From a virus: a stretch of DNA of 64,000 nucleotides. The notes under the pieces are model-generated. The model saw only the letters and a program-made list of their open reading frames with translations. It ran no database searches and was not told the origin of the DNA. Location of the stretch: positions 1 through 64,000 of the IMG/VR virus record IMGVR_UViG_3300009184_000041. One strand, written 5' to 3'. Below are positions 47,078-55,574 of this stretch, piece after piece; within the stretch, counting starts at the first letter, position 1; every line of letters starts with the position of its first letter. The translations under genes and the position numbers were made by a program.

Positions 47078-48336
47078 GTGATTACAAATATAACAGTACA
47101 AATTTAGTAAAGCCAGTAGCTCTCACAGAACGTGAAGAATTTTTGCTAACAGATTCAAAAACATTCTGCATTTATCCATGGATACATCTACACGCTTACC
47201 CTACTGGGGAGGCATATCCTTGTTGTCATGCTGAAATGGGCATAGGACAAGTTGGTAATTGTCGCAAAAATACCTTAGAAAAAATATGGACTGACACTCC
47301 CATGCAACAACTGCGTGAGGACATGTTGACAGAAACTCCAAATGCCACTTGTGGTCGTTGTTACGAGCAAGAACAATCTGGATTCTTTTCGGGCCGTAAA
47401 AGTGCTAATAAACATCACGGGCATCACATCAAAAAGTTAGATGAGAATCCGTTTGAAATGACTTATTGGGATATTCGTTTCAGTAACCTGTGCAATTTAA
47501 AATGTCGCAGTTGTGGGCATATATTCAGTAGCCAATGGTACCAAGACCAAGCACGATTGGTAGGTGGTAAATGGAAAGAGCAGAACTCAGTATTGAATTA
47601 TGCAGGACGTACTGAAACTGACATGTGGCAACAGTTAGAAACACACCTGGATTATGTAGAGCAGATTTACTTTGCTGGCGGCGAGCCATTGCTGATGGAA
47701 GAACATTACCGCATCTTAGAGGAGTTGGTTCGAAGAAAACGCTTTGATGTACGATTGATCTACAACACAAACTTCACACACACTGAACTCAAAGGCAAAA
47801 GTGTGTTTGAGTACTGGAAACAATTTGATAGTGTAGCAGTAGGTGCAAGCCTGGACGACTCGGGCACACGAGGCGAATACATTCGCAAAGGCACAGACTG
47901 GGCAGTGGTAGAACAGAATCGCAGAGACATGTTGCGTATATGTCCCGAAGTAGACTTTTATATCAGTCCCACATTAAGCATTATGAATGCATGGCACCTG
48001 CCAGACTTTCACCGCAACTGGACAGAACGTGGGTTGATTCGAGCACAAGATCTAAATGTAAATATCTTGCAAGATCCATTGTATTATAGAATTGACATTG
48101 CACCTGCAGAATACAAAGAAGAATTAAGTACAAGATACTTGAATCATATCATGTGGTTGCAAGATCAGGATCCATTGGGCCGTGCCACACAAGGATTTGA
48201 ATCGGCCATTACTTTCATGATGGCCACAGACAACACTCATCTAATAGACACATTTTGGCGCAAAACACATGAACTTGATGAGATCAGAAAAGAAAATATC
48301 ATGGAAGTAATTCCAGAATTGGCAGCACTCAAATGA
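47074..48336 (+). CDS. Radical SAM protein with N-terminal twitch domain, subgroup B
   Basis: 420 residues from the ATG at 47074. The twitch-type part is FCIYPWIHLHAYPTGEAYPCCHAE, then ATCGRCYEQE. The radical SAM motif CNLKCRSC has cysteines 140, 144 and 147, with FAGGEPLLM as GGE motif. Subgroup B proteins (this, 48333-49550, 51485-52762) have an aromatic-rich PW and CC before the first motif. They resemble the family called twitch domain-containing radical SAM proteins, which often sit in polysaccharide or peptide modification loci. The reaction is unknown. Confidence 0.82.
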   Translation: MSDYKYNSTNLVKPVALTEREEFLLTDSKTFCIYPWIHLHAYPTGEAYPCCHAEMGIGQVGNCRKNTLEKIWTDTPMQQLREDMLTETPNATCGRCYEQEQSGFFSGRKSANKHHGHHIKKLDENPFEMTYWDIRFSNLCNLKCRSCGHIFSSQWYQDQARLVGGKWKEQNSVLNYAGRTETDMWQQLETHLDYVEQIYFAGGEPLLMEEHYRILEELVRRKRFDVRLIYNTNFTHTELKGKSVFEYWKQFDSVAVGASLDDSGTRGEYIRKGTDWAVVEQNRRDMLRICPEVDFYISPTLSIMNAWHLPDFHRNWTERGLIRAQDLNVNILQDPLYYRIDIAPAEYKEELSTRYLNHIMWLQDQDPLGRATQGFESAITFMMATDNTHLIDTFWRKTHELDEIRKENIMEVIPELAALK

Positions 48337-49550
48337 ACATACCACATGACAAATTCTGTGTACTGCCTTGGGTCAGCATCGAAGCCTCACCAATAGGTAC
48401 TGTGCGTCCTTGCTGTCTAGCCGATGATGAAATCCTAGACAATGAGGGCAACAAGTTTGAATTGAGTACTGCTGACTTTGCTGATATACAAAACAGTGGC
48501 CACATGCGCCGACTACGTGAACAGTTTCTTGCAGGAGAACGTCCACAAACTTGTCGCAAGTGCTGGAATGAAGAACGTGGCGGTCGCACTAGTAAACGTA
48601 TGCATACCTTGGATAGACTCAAGCATAGTATTGCAGACACTGAATGGACAGCGGATGCCAAACCCTTGATGTTTTTGGACTTGAAGCTGGGCAACATTTG
48701 CAACTTGAAATGCCGTATATGTGGCTCATGGTCCAGCAGTCAGTTTGCCACAGAAGAAATCAATCAACTACCACGCGAACAACAAAAGTCAAGTCATGCA
48801 TACCAAATGTTACGTGCTGGCGCCTGGCCCAGAGAGAACGCTCAGTTCTGGCAACAGATTGACAGTGTGTTGACAGACATTCACTACATTGAATTCACAG
48901 GTGGCGAGCCGTTCATGATTGACGAGCACTTTGACATGTTGCAAGGCATGGTTGATCGTGGTATTGCACACCAGGTTGAAATACACTACAACACCAATGG
49001 CACACAATATCCTGCCAGAGGCGAAGCAATTTGGCGGCACTTTAAAACTGTAGAAATTGCATTCAGTATTGATGACATTGGTAGCCGATTTGAATATCAA
49101 CGTAGCAATGCCAATTGGCAGGAAGTCTGCGCAAATCTAGATCGTTTTAGAGATCTCAAAGAATGCCACAAAAACATAGTGCTTCAAATTTGCACCACAG
49201 TGAACGTGTTCAATGTGCGTTACCTAGATCAAGTGGCCCAATGGATTGATCAAAATAAAGAAAGTTTTAATTTTGTGTATTGGAACATGATGCACGATGC
49301 ATGGTATTTTAGTATTGCCACACTGCCTGACACAGCCAAGGCTGCGATTACCAAACATCTACGCTCAGCAGATGTACCACCACAATACCGTGAGGAGTTT
49401 GATCGTATTGTGGACTTTATGAACACTGGTGCGTCAACAGATGGTTTCATGTTGCGTATGAAGATTGCAGACCTAGATCGCAAGCGCAATCAAAACATGT
49501 GTGATGTGGCTCCCGAATTGGCCTCTCTAATAGATTATGTTAAAACGTAA
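48333..49550 (+). CDS. Radical SAM protein with N-terminal twitch domain, subgroup B
   Basis: 405 residues. The twitch part has FCVLPW (Cys9), RPCCLAD (Cys27, Cys28) and TCRKCWNEE (Cys74, Cys77), a clean CxxxxW-CC-CxxC layout. CNLKCRIC follows with cysteines 123, 127 and 130, then EFTGGEPFMI. It is coupled by ATGA to the previous radical SAM gene, so two copies stand in tandem. A 34-base gap separates it from the epimerase gene, the only break in this part of the operon. Confidence 0.83.
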   Translation: MNIPHDKFCVLPWVSIEASPIGTVRPCCLADDEILDNEGNKFELSTADFADIQNSGHMRRLREQFLAGERPQTCRKCWNEERGGRTSKRMHTLDRLKHSIADTEWTADAKPLMFLDLKLGNICNLKCRICGSWSSSQFATEEINQLPREQQKSSHAYQMLRAGAWPRENAQFWQQIDSVLTDIHYIEFTGGEPFMIDEHFDMLQGMVDRGIAHQVEIHYNTNGTQYPARGEAIWRHFKTVEIAFSIDDIGSRFEYQRSNANWQEVCANLDRFRDLKECHKNIVLQICTTVNVFNVRYLDQVAQWIDQNKESFNFVYWNMMHDAWYFSIATLPDTAKAAITKHLRSADVPPQYREEFDRIVDFMNTGASTDGFMLRMKIADLDRKRNQNMCDVAPELASLIDYVKT

Positions 49551-49584
49551 ACTGATTTATTGTAACAGGAATTGAAAAGATATT

Positions 49585-50550
49585 ATGAAACAGGTATTAG
49601 TGTGTGGTGCAGGTGGGTTTATAGGCAGCCATCTTGTGCGCAGTCTAAAAGCACAAGGGCACTATGTGATCGGTGCTGACCTCAAACTACCGGAGTTTAG
49701 TACAACTGCGGCAGATGAGTTCTATCAAGTTGATTTACGCAATCAACAACAAGTCACCAAGTTGATTACGCCCAACATGGATGAAATATATCAATTGGCT
49801 GCAGACATGGGCGGCGCTGGATTTGTGTTTGTAGGTAACAATGACGCAGACATCATGCACAACAGTGCCCTAATCAATTTAAATATCCTGCACGAGATTG
49901 CATTTAAAAAGACTCCCAAGATCTTTTACAGTAGTAGTGCTTGCGTCTACCCAGAACACAATCAACTGGATGCCAATGATCCGTTGACCGCAGAAGCCAG
50001 TGCATATCCTGCTGACCCTGACAGTGAATATGGTTGGGAAAAATTATTCAGTGAGCGACTGTATCAAGCATTTGCCAGAAACTACGGTATAGATGTACGC
50101 ATAGCTAGACTGCACAATGTGTTTGGTCCCGAAAGTACTTGGCAGGGCGGTAGAGAAAAAGCACCTGCTGCCTTGTGTCGCAAAGTGGCTGAGAGTCAAG
50201 GCACAGTAGAAGTCTGGGGCCCAGGCACACAAACACGCAGTTTCATGTACATTGATGATTGTATTGAAGGTATACACCGACTCATGGCCAGCGATTATTC
50301 CCAACCTATCAACATAGGTTCTAACAGAATGATATCTATTAATAATCTGGTACAGTTAATCAGTAACATAGTCCGCAAGCCGGTGTCTATTAGCAACATA
50401 CCTGGGCCCATGGGTGTGATGGGACGCACTAGCGACAACACACTTATCCGTCAAGTATTGAACTGGGCACCACCAGACAATCTTGAATCTGGACTAGAAA
50501 AAACTTACCGCTGGATTGAGTCAGAACTTGCGGCTTCAATTGCTTTATGA
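49585..50550 (+). CDS. GDP-mannose 3,5-epimerase-like SDR enzyme
   Basis: 321 residues, extended SDR fold. The NAD motif GAGGFIG is at 8-14. SSSACVYPE puts Cys120 where plant GDP-mannose 3,5-epimerase has its catalytic Cys. YGWEK (Tyr149, Lys153) is the SDR dyad, and GGREKAPAALCRK holds Lys192, matching the enzyme's second acid/base lysine. DMGGAGF and RSFMYIDDCIEGI are also typical. It would convert GDP-mannose to GDP-L-galactose or GDP-L-gulose. A related phage substrate is possible. It stands between radical SAM and TEKTxKPI genes. Confidence 0.85.
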   Translation: MKQVLVCGAGGFIGSHLVRSLKAQGHYVIGADLKLPEFSTTAADEFYQVDLRNQQQVTKLITPNMDEIYQLAADMGGAGFVFVGNNDADIMHNSALINLNILHEIAFKKTPKIFYSSSACVYPEHNQLDANDPLTAEASAYPADPDSEYGWEKLFSERLYQAFARNYGIDVRIARLHNVFGPESTWQGGREKAPAALCRKVAESQGTVEVWGPGTQTRSFMYIDDCIEGIHRLMASDYSQPINIGSNRMISINNLVQLISNIVRKPVSISNIPGPMGVMGRTSDNTLIRQVLNWAPPDNLESGLEKTYRWIESELAASIAL

Positions 50551-51488
50551 ACAAACTCAAATTGTTGTCTTGGAAAGATGCCCAACCGACATTTTATCAA
50601 CTGTATTGGCAATCATCTCTAAATCCCTATTTTGATTTAGTCTGGTTAGATGATCAACCGACTGGACATAGCTCTAAAAATAGCATAGTAATAATACGTC
50701 CATATATTGATGGCTGGCAAGAAAAAATAACACAATATCAGGCACAAGGGTTCAAAGTGATTCTTGAAGATTTGTGGGAACTCCCAATTGATAGTATCAT
50801 AGATAATAACGTGTTAACCTTGAGATCTAAAAATTTTTTTAGAATAAATGAAAGTTTATGGTGGCATTATTTAAATTTTGATCAATATGTTCCTACCGGG
50901 CAAAAGTCAAAGAAGTTTTTGTTGTTGATGCGAATGAGAAAGACTCACAGAGATCGTGTATACAGAAATCTAAATTCAATTTTAGATCAAAGTGTTTACA
51001 GTTATGTTGATAGAGGAAAAACACTAGCATCTGACATTGCAGAGACCAATCCAAATTGGCAACGCCATTTTGATCCTGCTTGGTATGACTCTACGTATTT
51101 TAGCGTAGTAGCTGAAACATTAATGCAAACGCCAACTTTTGTTACGGAAAAAACTTACAAACCAATAGCATATTATCACCCATTTGTAGTGGTTGGCTCA
51201 GCAGGTACATTGGCTCATGTTCGTGATCAAGGGTTCGAAACGTTTAGTCATATAATTGATGAAAGTTATGATTTTGAACAAGACAATACTCAGAGGTTGA
51301 TGCAAGTGTGTGATATTGTGTTTGATCTAACAAAACAACTAGAAAAAAATTCAATGCTGTTTCAAGATTCATTAACACAGCAAAAACTTCAACACAATCA
51401 CAATACATTTTTTAATCGCAGCCTAGTAGAAAAATTGTTTTGTGATGATATACTAACACAAATTTTAAACTTTGTTGAGGCACCATGA
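50547..51488 (+). CDS. TEKTxKPI-family protein (putative glycosyltransferase), copy 4
   Basis: 313 residues. The family block is complete at about 188-245: YFSVVAETL, TFVTEKTYKPI, HPFVVVGSAGTLAHVRDQGFETF and IIDESYD. LLLMRMRKTHRDRV replaces the usual NR/HR motif. The sequence is visibly AT-rich and richer in Asn and Gln than its neighbours, which may mean a different origin. It is joined by ATGA to a radical SAM gene, the third such pair in the window. Confidence 0.6.
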   Translation: MNKLKLLSWKDAQPTFYQLYWQSSLNPYFDLVWLDDQPTGHSSKNSIVIIRPYIDGWQEKITQYQAQGFKVILEDLWELPIDSIIDNNVLTLRSKNFFRINESLWWHYLNFDQYVPTGQKSKKFLLLMRMRKTHRDRVYRNLNSILDQSVYSYVDRGKTLASDIAETNPNWQRHFDPAWYDSTYFSVVAETLMQTPTFVTEKTYKPIAYYHPFVVVGSAGTLAHVRDQGFETFSHIIDESYDFEQDNTQRLMQVCDIVFDLTKQLEKNSMLFQDSLTQQKLQHNHNTFFNRSLVEKLFCDDILTQILNFVEAP

Positions 51489-52762
51489 GTCTATGCATGG
51501 CACCTTGGGTGCATACTTACTTGAGTCCACAAACAGAACGGCGCATGTGTTGTGCGTCACGAGAACCTGCACAAAACTTTGAGCAGTATATAGACACAGC
51601 CGCAGGCTCTGGTGAATACCGTCCCATCACACTAGAACAACACTGGAACTCGCCACACATGATGAGTGTGCGCAGTAGAATGATGGCCGGCGAAACGCTA
51701 CCCGAGTGCGAAGTATGCAATGACAAACTGTTAAACACTGACGTTTACCGCACATATTTTTGGCAGTTGTTCAAACATAAGTATCCTGACATCTGGGAAA
51801 CCACCGACACAGCAGGTCGCACCACAATGCAACCTGTGAGTTGGGATTATAGATTTTCAAACTTGTGCAATTTCAAATGTCGTACCTGCGGTGACATGTT
51901 GAGTAGTGCATGGGAAACAGAACAAAAGCAGCACAACATGGTTGACTGGTCTAATCCCAAAAATGCCTGGATGAGGCCTGAAGTGCGTCGAAACATAAGT
52001 GCATTTCAAGACAGTCAAATTGAGGCGGAGTTTGCCGAGGCAGTGGAACAGCATCGTGTTGAAGAAGTATACTGGGTAGGTGGCGAGCCCTTGATGTACG
52101 AACAACATTGGCGTTACATGCGCCGCATAGTTGAATTAGGGGATGGACCAAGAGTATATGCTAGATACAATACAAATTTATCCAGAGTGGATTATCGAGG
52201 TATTAACTTATATCGCGATATTCTCAGTGGGCTGCGTGATTGGCAGATATGCGCAAGCCTCGACGGTACAGGCGCGATTGGCGAATACATTAGAACAGGC
52301 CTTGACTATGATCAATGGCTTGACAATTTTGGTGCGGCAGTTGCGATCCAACGTAACAGACGTCAAGTACGAATTGACTTTACGCTCACTCTGCCCGGAA
52401 TGTTCGAAGTTACACGCATTAGACAACTTGCCCACGAATTCGGAGTCGAAGTCCTTGCTAAAGTAATATTCTCATTCACGCCAGACATTGTGATGAGCCC
52501 ATTGGCCTTGCCTAGACATCTATTAGACCCTTGGATAGATGAACTAGTGCTCCAAGTAGACGGTGCATTGCGAGATATCCTTGTGCAGTTAAAGACACGC
52601 CCTACTTTTGAAGAACAATGGCCCAATCAGTATGCAAAAGGCCTTGCAAAAGGTCGGGCTCGTGTGTTACAATTAGAAAGCATACGCACACAGTCAATCA
52701 CAATGGAACAAATACTTGCTGATCGTCCCGCGGTGCTAGAATGGTGGAACAACATTGCTTGA
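51485..52762 (+). CDS. Radical SAM protein with N-terminal twitch domain, subgroup B
   Basis: 425 residues. It starts SLCMAPWVHTYLSP, with MCC near residue 22 and ECEVCND near 75-80. The radical SAM motif CNFKCRTC has cysteines at 128, 132 and 135, then WVGGEPLMY. It matches the other subgroup B copies in layout. It is followed by an unknown gene that overlaps its stop and then by the carbamoyltransferase group, so this copy is the one nearest to carbamoylation. Confidence 0.82.
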   Translation: MSLCMAPWVHTYLSPQTERRMCCASREPAQNFEQYIDTAAGSGEYRPITLEQHWNSPHMMSVRSRMMAGETLPECEVCNDKLLNTDVYRTYFWQLFKHKYPDIWETTDTAGRTTMQPVSWDYRFSNLCNFKCRTCGDMLSSAWETEQKQHNMVDWSNPKNAWMRPEVRRNISAFQDSQIEAEFAEAVEQHRVEEVYWVGGEPLMYEQHWRYMRRIVELGDGPRVYARYNTNLSRVDYRGINLYRDILSGLRDWQICASLDGTGAIGEYIRTGLDYDQWLDNFGAAVAIQRNRRQVRIDFTLTLPGMFEVTRIRQLAHEFGVEVLAKVIFSFTPDIVMSPLALPRHLLDPWIDELVLQVDGALRDILVQLKTRPTFEEQWPNQYAKGLAKGRARVLQLESIRTQSITMEQILADRPAVLEWWNNIA

Positions 52763-53780
52763 TAGAATTGAAATAGATCTGCGTGGCGCAGATAATCTAA
52801 CGCTGTATATAGATGTCATAGACAACAGCCTCAGTCGCAAATGGCTGGCGGCATTGAACAACATCTTGCGTAGTGATTTACACCTAGAAAAGAATTATTG
52901 CTGGTTGGGTTGGACCGAAAGCGAACGTACAGCTGAGTACATAATAGATCAAATCAACCACAGTATTCAACACATCAACTCAGCCAATATAGGTTACACC
53001 ATTGACGATCATTTCACAGTAGAAAGCACAATACAAGACAATTTGGATGTGGATCATGAGCGCATGAATCGGTTGCATCGGTACTTTGAAGATCTACAAG
53101 GGCATTCGGGACACATGAGCTCCTATTGGCAACGTGCAGATGCTGCCACACGCTGGCACATACGTCAACTCAATTTGCTGTGTCATGAATACGAAAGTCT
53201 TGTGTTGAGCATGCGCAAAGTTGTACAAGCGCCCGAATGGCGTAGACCCAGTCAACTCATGTGCTGGCTCGATGCACCGCGATTTGCGTTAGACACAGAA
53301 GATTATGAACTGTTTGGCATAGACACACTCAACAGAAACATGGGCGGAGTTTATGTAGGAGTCAACAAAGCAGTGAGCAAAGCACACTGGGAAGTGTTCA
53401 ATGATGAAGGCCGCAGTGTAGATGAGTTAATAACCACCAGCCTACGTAATCAAACTGAAGCCGCTGGAGACTTTGACATAGAGTGGGCTAGAGATCCCGG
53501 TGCATATCATTGGCAAATTAAAAAACTAGCAGACTTTCGTGCATGGTTGACCAACAACGGGTTTGATCCCGAAGACCGGAGTCTTACCATTGGACATCCA
53601 AAAGTAGCACAGGTTAATTTGACAAAGAGTTTTGGCACACTGGATTACAATCAAGTTTGGCAACAGATTGCCGCTGGTCTTGATGTGTATAAAATACGGA
53701 CCAGTGATGCTGAGGCTACATATGAATATCGTTGGAGCGATGCAGACTATGCTGAACAGCAAATAAGGAGATTGGGATGA
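52755..53780 (+). CDS. Unknown protein upstream of the carbamoyltransferase
   Basis: 341 residues from a TTG at 52755, inside the radical SAM gene's end; no in-frame ATG appears for about 100 residues. The sequence is charged and Trp/Tyr-rich (CWLGWTESERTAEYIIDQINHS, WQRADAATRWHIRQLNLLCHEYE, then FDIEWARDPGAYHW). I recognise no domain and no metal or nucleotide motif. The next gene, a 33-residue ORF, starts at an ATGA overlap. The gene probably works with the radical SAM or carbamoyl transfer step, by position only. Confidence 0.55.
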   Translation: MLDRIEIDLRGADNLTLYIDVIDNSLSRKWLAALNNILRSDLHLEKNYCWLGWTESERTAEYIIDQINHSIQHINSANIGYTIDDHFTVESTIQDNLDVDHERMNRLHRYFEDLQGHSGHMSSYWQRADAATRWHIRQLNLLCHEYESLVLSMRKVVQAPEWRRPSQLMCWLDAPRFALDTEDYELFGIDTLNRNMGGVYVGVNKAVSKAHWEVFNDEGRSVDELITTSLRNQTEAAGDFDIEWARDPGAYHWQIKKLADFRAWLTNNGFDPEDRSLTIGHPKVAQVNLTKSFGTLDYNQVWQQIAAGLDVYKIRTSDAEATYEYRWSDADYAEQQIRRLG

Positions 53781-53878
53781 ATTGGATACGCAGACTTTGG
53801 GCAAGAATCACACTGGAAATTCGTTATCGTAAAAAATTAAAAGAACTTCGCAAACGAGATCCGTTTATCTACAAATGA
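53777..53878 (+). CDS. 33-residue basic protein before the carbamoyltransferase
   Basis: ATG at 53777 follows AAGGAG (53765-53770) by 6 bases, a near-ideal ribosome-binding site. The frame ends with TGA at 53878 and overlaps the carbamoyltransferase start (ATGA). The product MNWIRRLWARITLEIRYRKK continues with LKELRKRDPFIYK: about one third of its residues are Arg or Lys, and the N-terminus looks amphipathic. It may be a membrane-surface anchor or a partner of the enzyme. The strong signal and coupling make it a real gene despite its length. Confidence 0.7.
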   Translation: MNWIRRLWARITLEIRYRKKLKELRKRDPFIYK

Positions 53879-55350
53879 ATATATTAGGTATCAGTGCCGG
53901 CTATCATGATGCCGCTGCCTCTGTTGTAAACACTCAGGGCGATATATTGTTTGCTGGCCATGCAGAACGCTACAGCAAACGCAAAAACGATGCCGAACTA
54001 TGCAATGGCCTGCTAGACGATGTGTTAGAGTATGCTCCAGACGTAGTCGCATATTATGAACGTCCCTGGGCCAAACAACTACGCAGACTCTACAGTGGCG
54101 AAGGTATACAGTGGAATAAACTAACTGTTCGACAAGTTTTAAAAGGTGTAACTGACTGGATTGAACCTGACAAGATTGTTAGTTACAATCATCATCTCAG
54201 CCATGCAGCTGGTGGCTTTCAAACAAGTCCATATGATCGCGCCACTGTGGTGGTAATAGATGCTATAGGTGAGTGGGACACAATCACAATCTGGGGAGCA
54301 GAGTATGACAAGCAAGGACGAGCACAGTACCGGCGACTGTGGGCACAACGATACCCTCACAGCCTGGGTCTCTTTTATAGTGCAATTACTAAGCGTGTGG
54401 GCCTACACCCACTAGATGAAGAATACATTACCATGGGCATGGCTGCGTATGGTAGTGATCATTACAATCATGTGATGGAAGCAGTGTTGATTCGTGACCC
54501 ATACGAAATAGAGTTTGGTCAAAACTTACACGCCGGAGTCAACGACACATTCATGGGTGGTCTAGACGATGCGGACATTGCTGCCAGTGCTCAACGATTG
54601 TTAACACGTTTGATAGGCAATGTCATGCGTAGGGCCAGAGACTTTGGATGGTCAACAAATCTTGTGTATCAAGGTGGTGTTGCACTCAACTGCGTGGCCA
54701 ATAGACAACTAGGAAAATATTTTGAAAACATCTGGATCATGCCCAACCCTGGAGACGCAGGGTCAAGTCTCGGAGCCGCTGCCCTTGCGTATGGTAAACG
54801 TTTGCATTGGCACAATGCGTACCTTGGTCACGATATCGCTGGCACTTATCCTGTTGATCGTATTGTCAGTACTTTACTTGGTACTGGCATTGTTGGAGTG
54901 GCCTCTGGCAAAGCTGAATTTGGTCCCAGAGCACTGGGTAACCGAAGCCTACTCGCCGACCCGCGTGGCGCAGAAATCAAAGACCGAGTAAATGAAATCA
55001 AACGCAGACAAAAGTTTAGACCCTTCGCCCCTGTCATACTGGCTGAGATGGCTGATGACTATTTTTACATGCAGCCTGGCTGGCATACTCACAGTTATAT
55101 GCAGTCAGTCGCTGGTTGCCGCCAACCTGATGTTTACCCTGCTATATGTCATGTTGATGGCACCAGTAGAGTACAAACGGTGGCGAAAGATGGATCAGGA
55201 ATAAGACAGTTGTTGGAAGCATGGTATGCTCGAACAGGTTGTCCCATGTTGCTCAACACCAGTCTCAACATACGCGGTGAACCCATGGTCAACGATCGTG
55301 CAGACGCTGATCGTTTTGAAACACAGTATGGTGTAAAAGTCTTGTCATGA
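53875..55350 (+). CDS. NodU/CmcH-type carbamoyltransferase
   Basis: 491 residues. It starts MNILGISAGYHDAAASVV, the typical opening of this family. The HHLSH motif (106-110) is a metal/nucleotide site. LVYQGGVALNCVANRQLG, MPNPGDAGSSLGAA and AEFGPRALGNRSLLADPR follow, and the C-terminal MLLNTSLNIRGEPMV is a conserved block. The family transfers a carbamoyl group from carbamoyl phosphate, via carbamoyl-adenylate, to hydroxyls of sugars, Nod factors or antibiotics. It is slightly shorter than the usual 550-600 residues. Neighbours suggest a sugar or cyclitol acceptor in the cytoplasm. Confidence 0.9.
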   Translation: MNILGISAGYHDAAASVVNTQGDILFAGHAERYSKRKNDAELCNGLLDDVLEYAPDVVAYYERPWAKQLRRLYSGEGIQWNKLTVRQVLKGVTDWIEPDKIVSYNHHLSHAAGGFQTSPYDRATVVVIDAIGEWDTITIWGAEYDKQGRAQYRRLWAQRYPHSLGLFYSAITKRVGLHPLDEEYITMGMAAYGSDHYNHVMEAVLIRDPYEIEFGQNLHAGVNDTFMGGLDDADIAASAQRLLTRLIGNVMRRARDFGWSTNLVYQGGVALNCVANRQLGKYFENIWIMPNPGDAGSSLGAAALAYGKRLHWHNAYLGHDIAGTYPVDRIVSTLLGTGIVGVASGKAEFGPRALGNRSLLADPRGAEIKDRVNEIKRRQKFRPFAPVILAEMADDYFYMQPGWHTHSYMQSVAGCRQPDVYPAICHVDGTSRVQTVAKDGSGIRQLLEAWYARTGCPMLLNTSLNIRGEPMVNDRADADRFETQYGVKVLS

Positions 55351-55574
55351 AATCAGCAAAACAACATCTAAAAGATTCGCAAATGGGCTACTGGACTCAT
55401 CTGGCACACAGCTTTCGACAAAGCAATAGGCTGATAGCCATTGCTGTCAAAAGTTACATACATGGCATATTGCCTTGGTTCTTTGCCAACCGTGGACCTG
55501 TGGGGGTGTTCAAGATCTACAGAGAGATCCGTAACCAGCGCCACATTAGAAAAATACTAGACGGTCAAAGGTAA
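55347..55574 (+). CDS. Small DUF6356-like membrane-associated protein
   Basis: 75 residues, coupled by ATGA to the carbamoyltransferase. MGYWTHLAHSFRQSNRLIAIAVKSYIHGILPWFFANRGP resembles short proteins often placed beside carbamoyl or lipid modification genes (DUF6356 from memory). A hydrophobic IHGILPWFFA stretch suggests one membrane-contacting segment, and the tail is basic. It ends the plus operon and overlaps the opposite-strand amidinotransferase by 10 bases. Confidence 0.6.
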   Translation: MKSAKQHLKDSQMGYWTHLAHSFRQSNRLIAIAVKSYIHGILPWFFANRGPVGVFKIYREIRNQRHIRKILDGQR

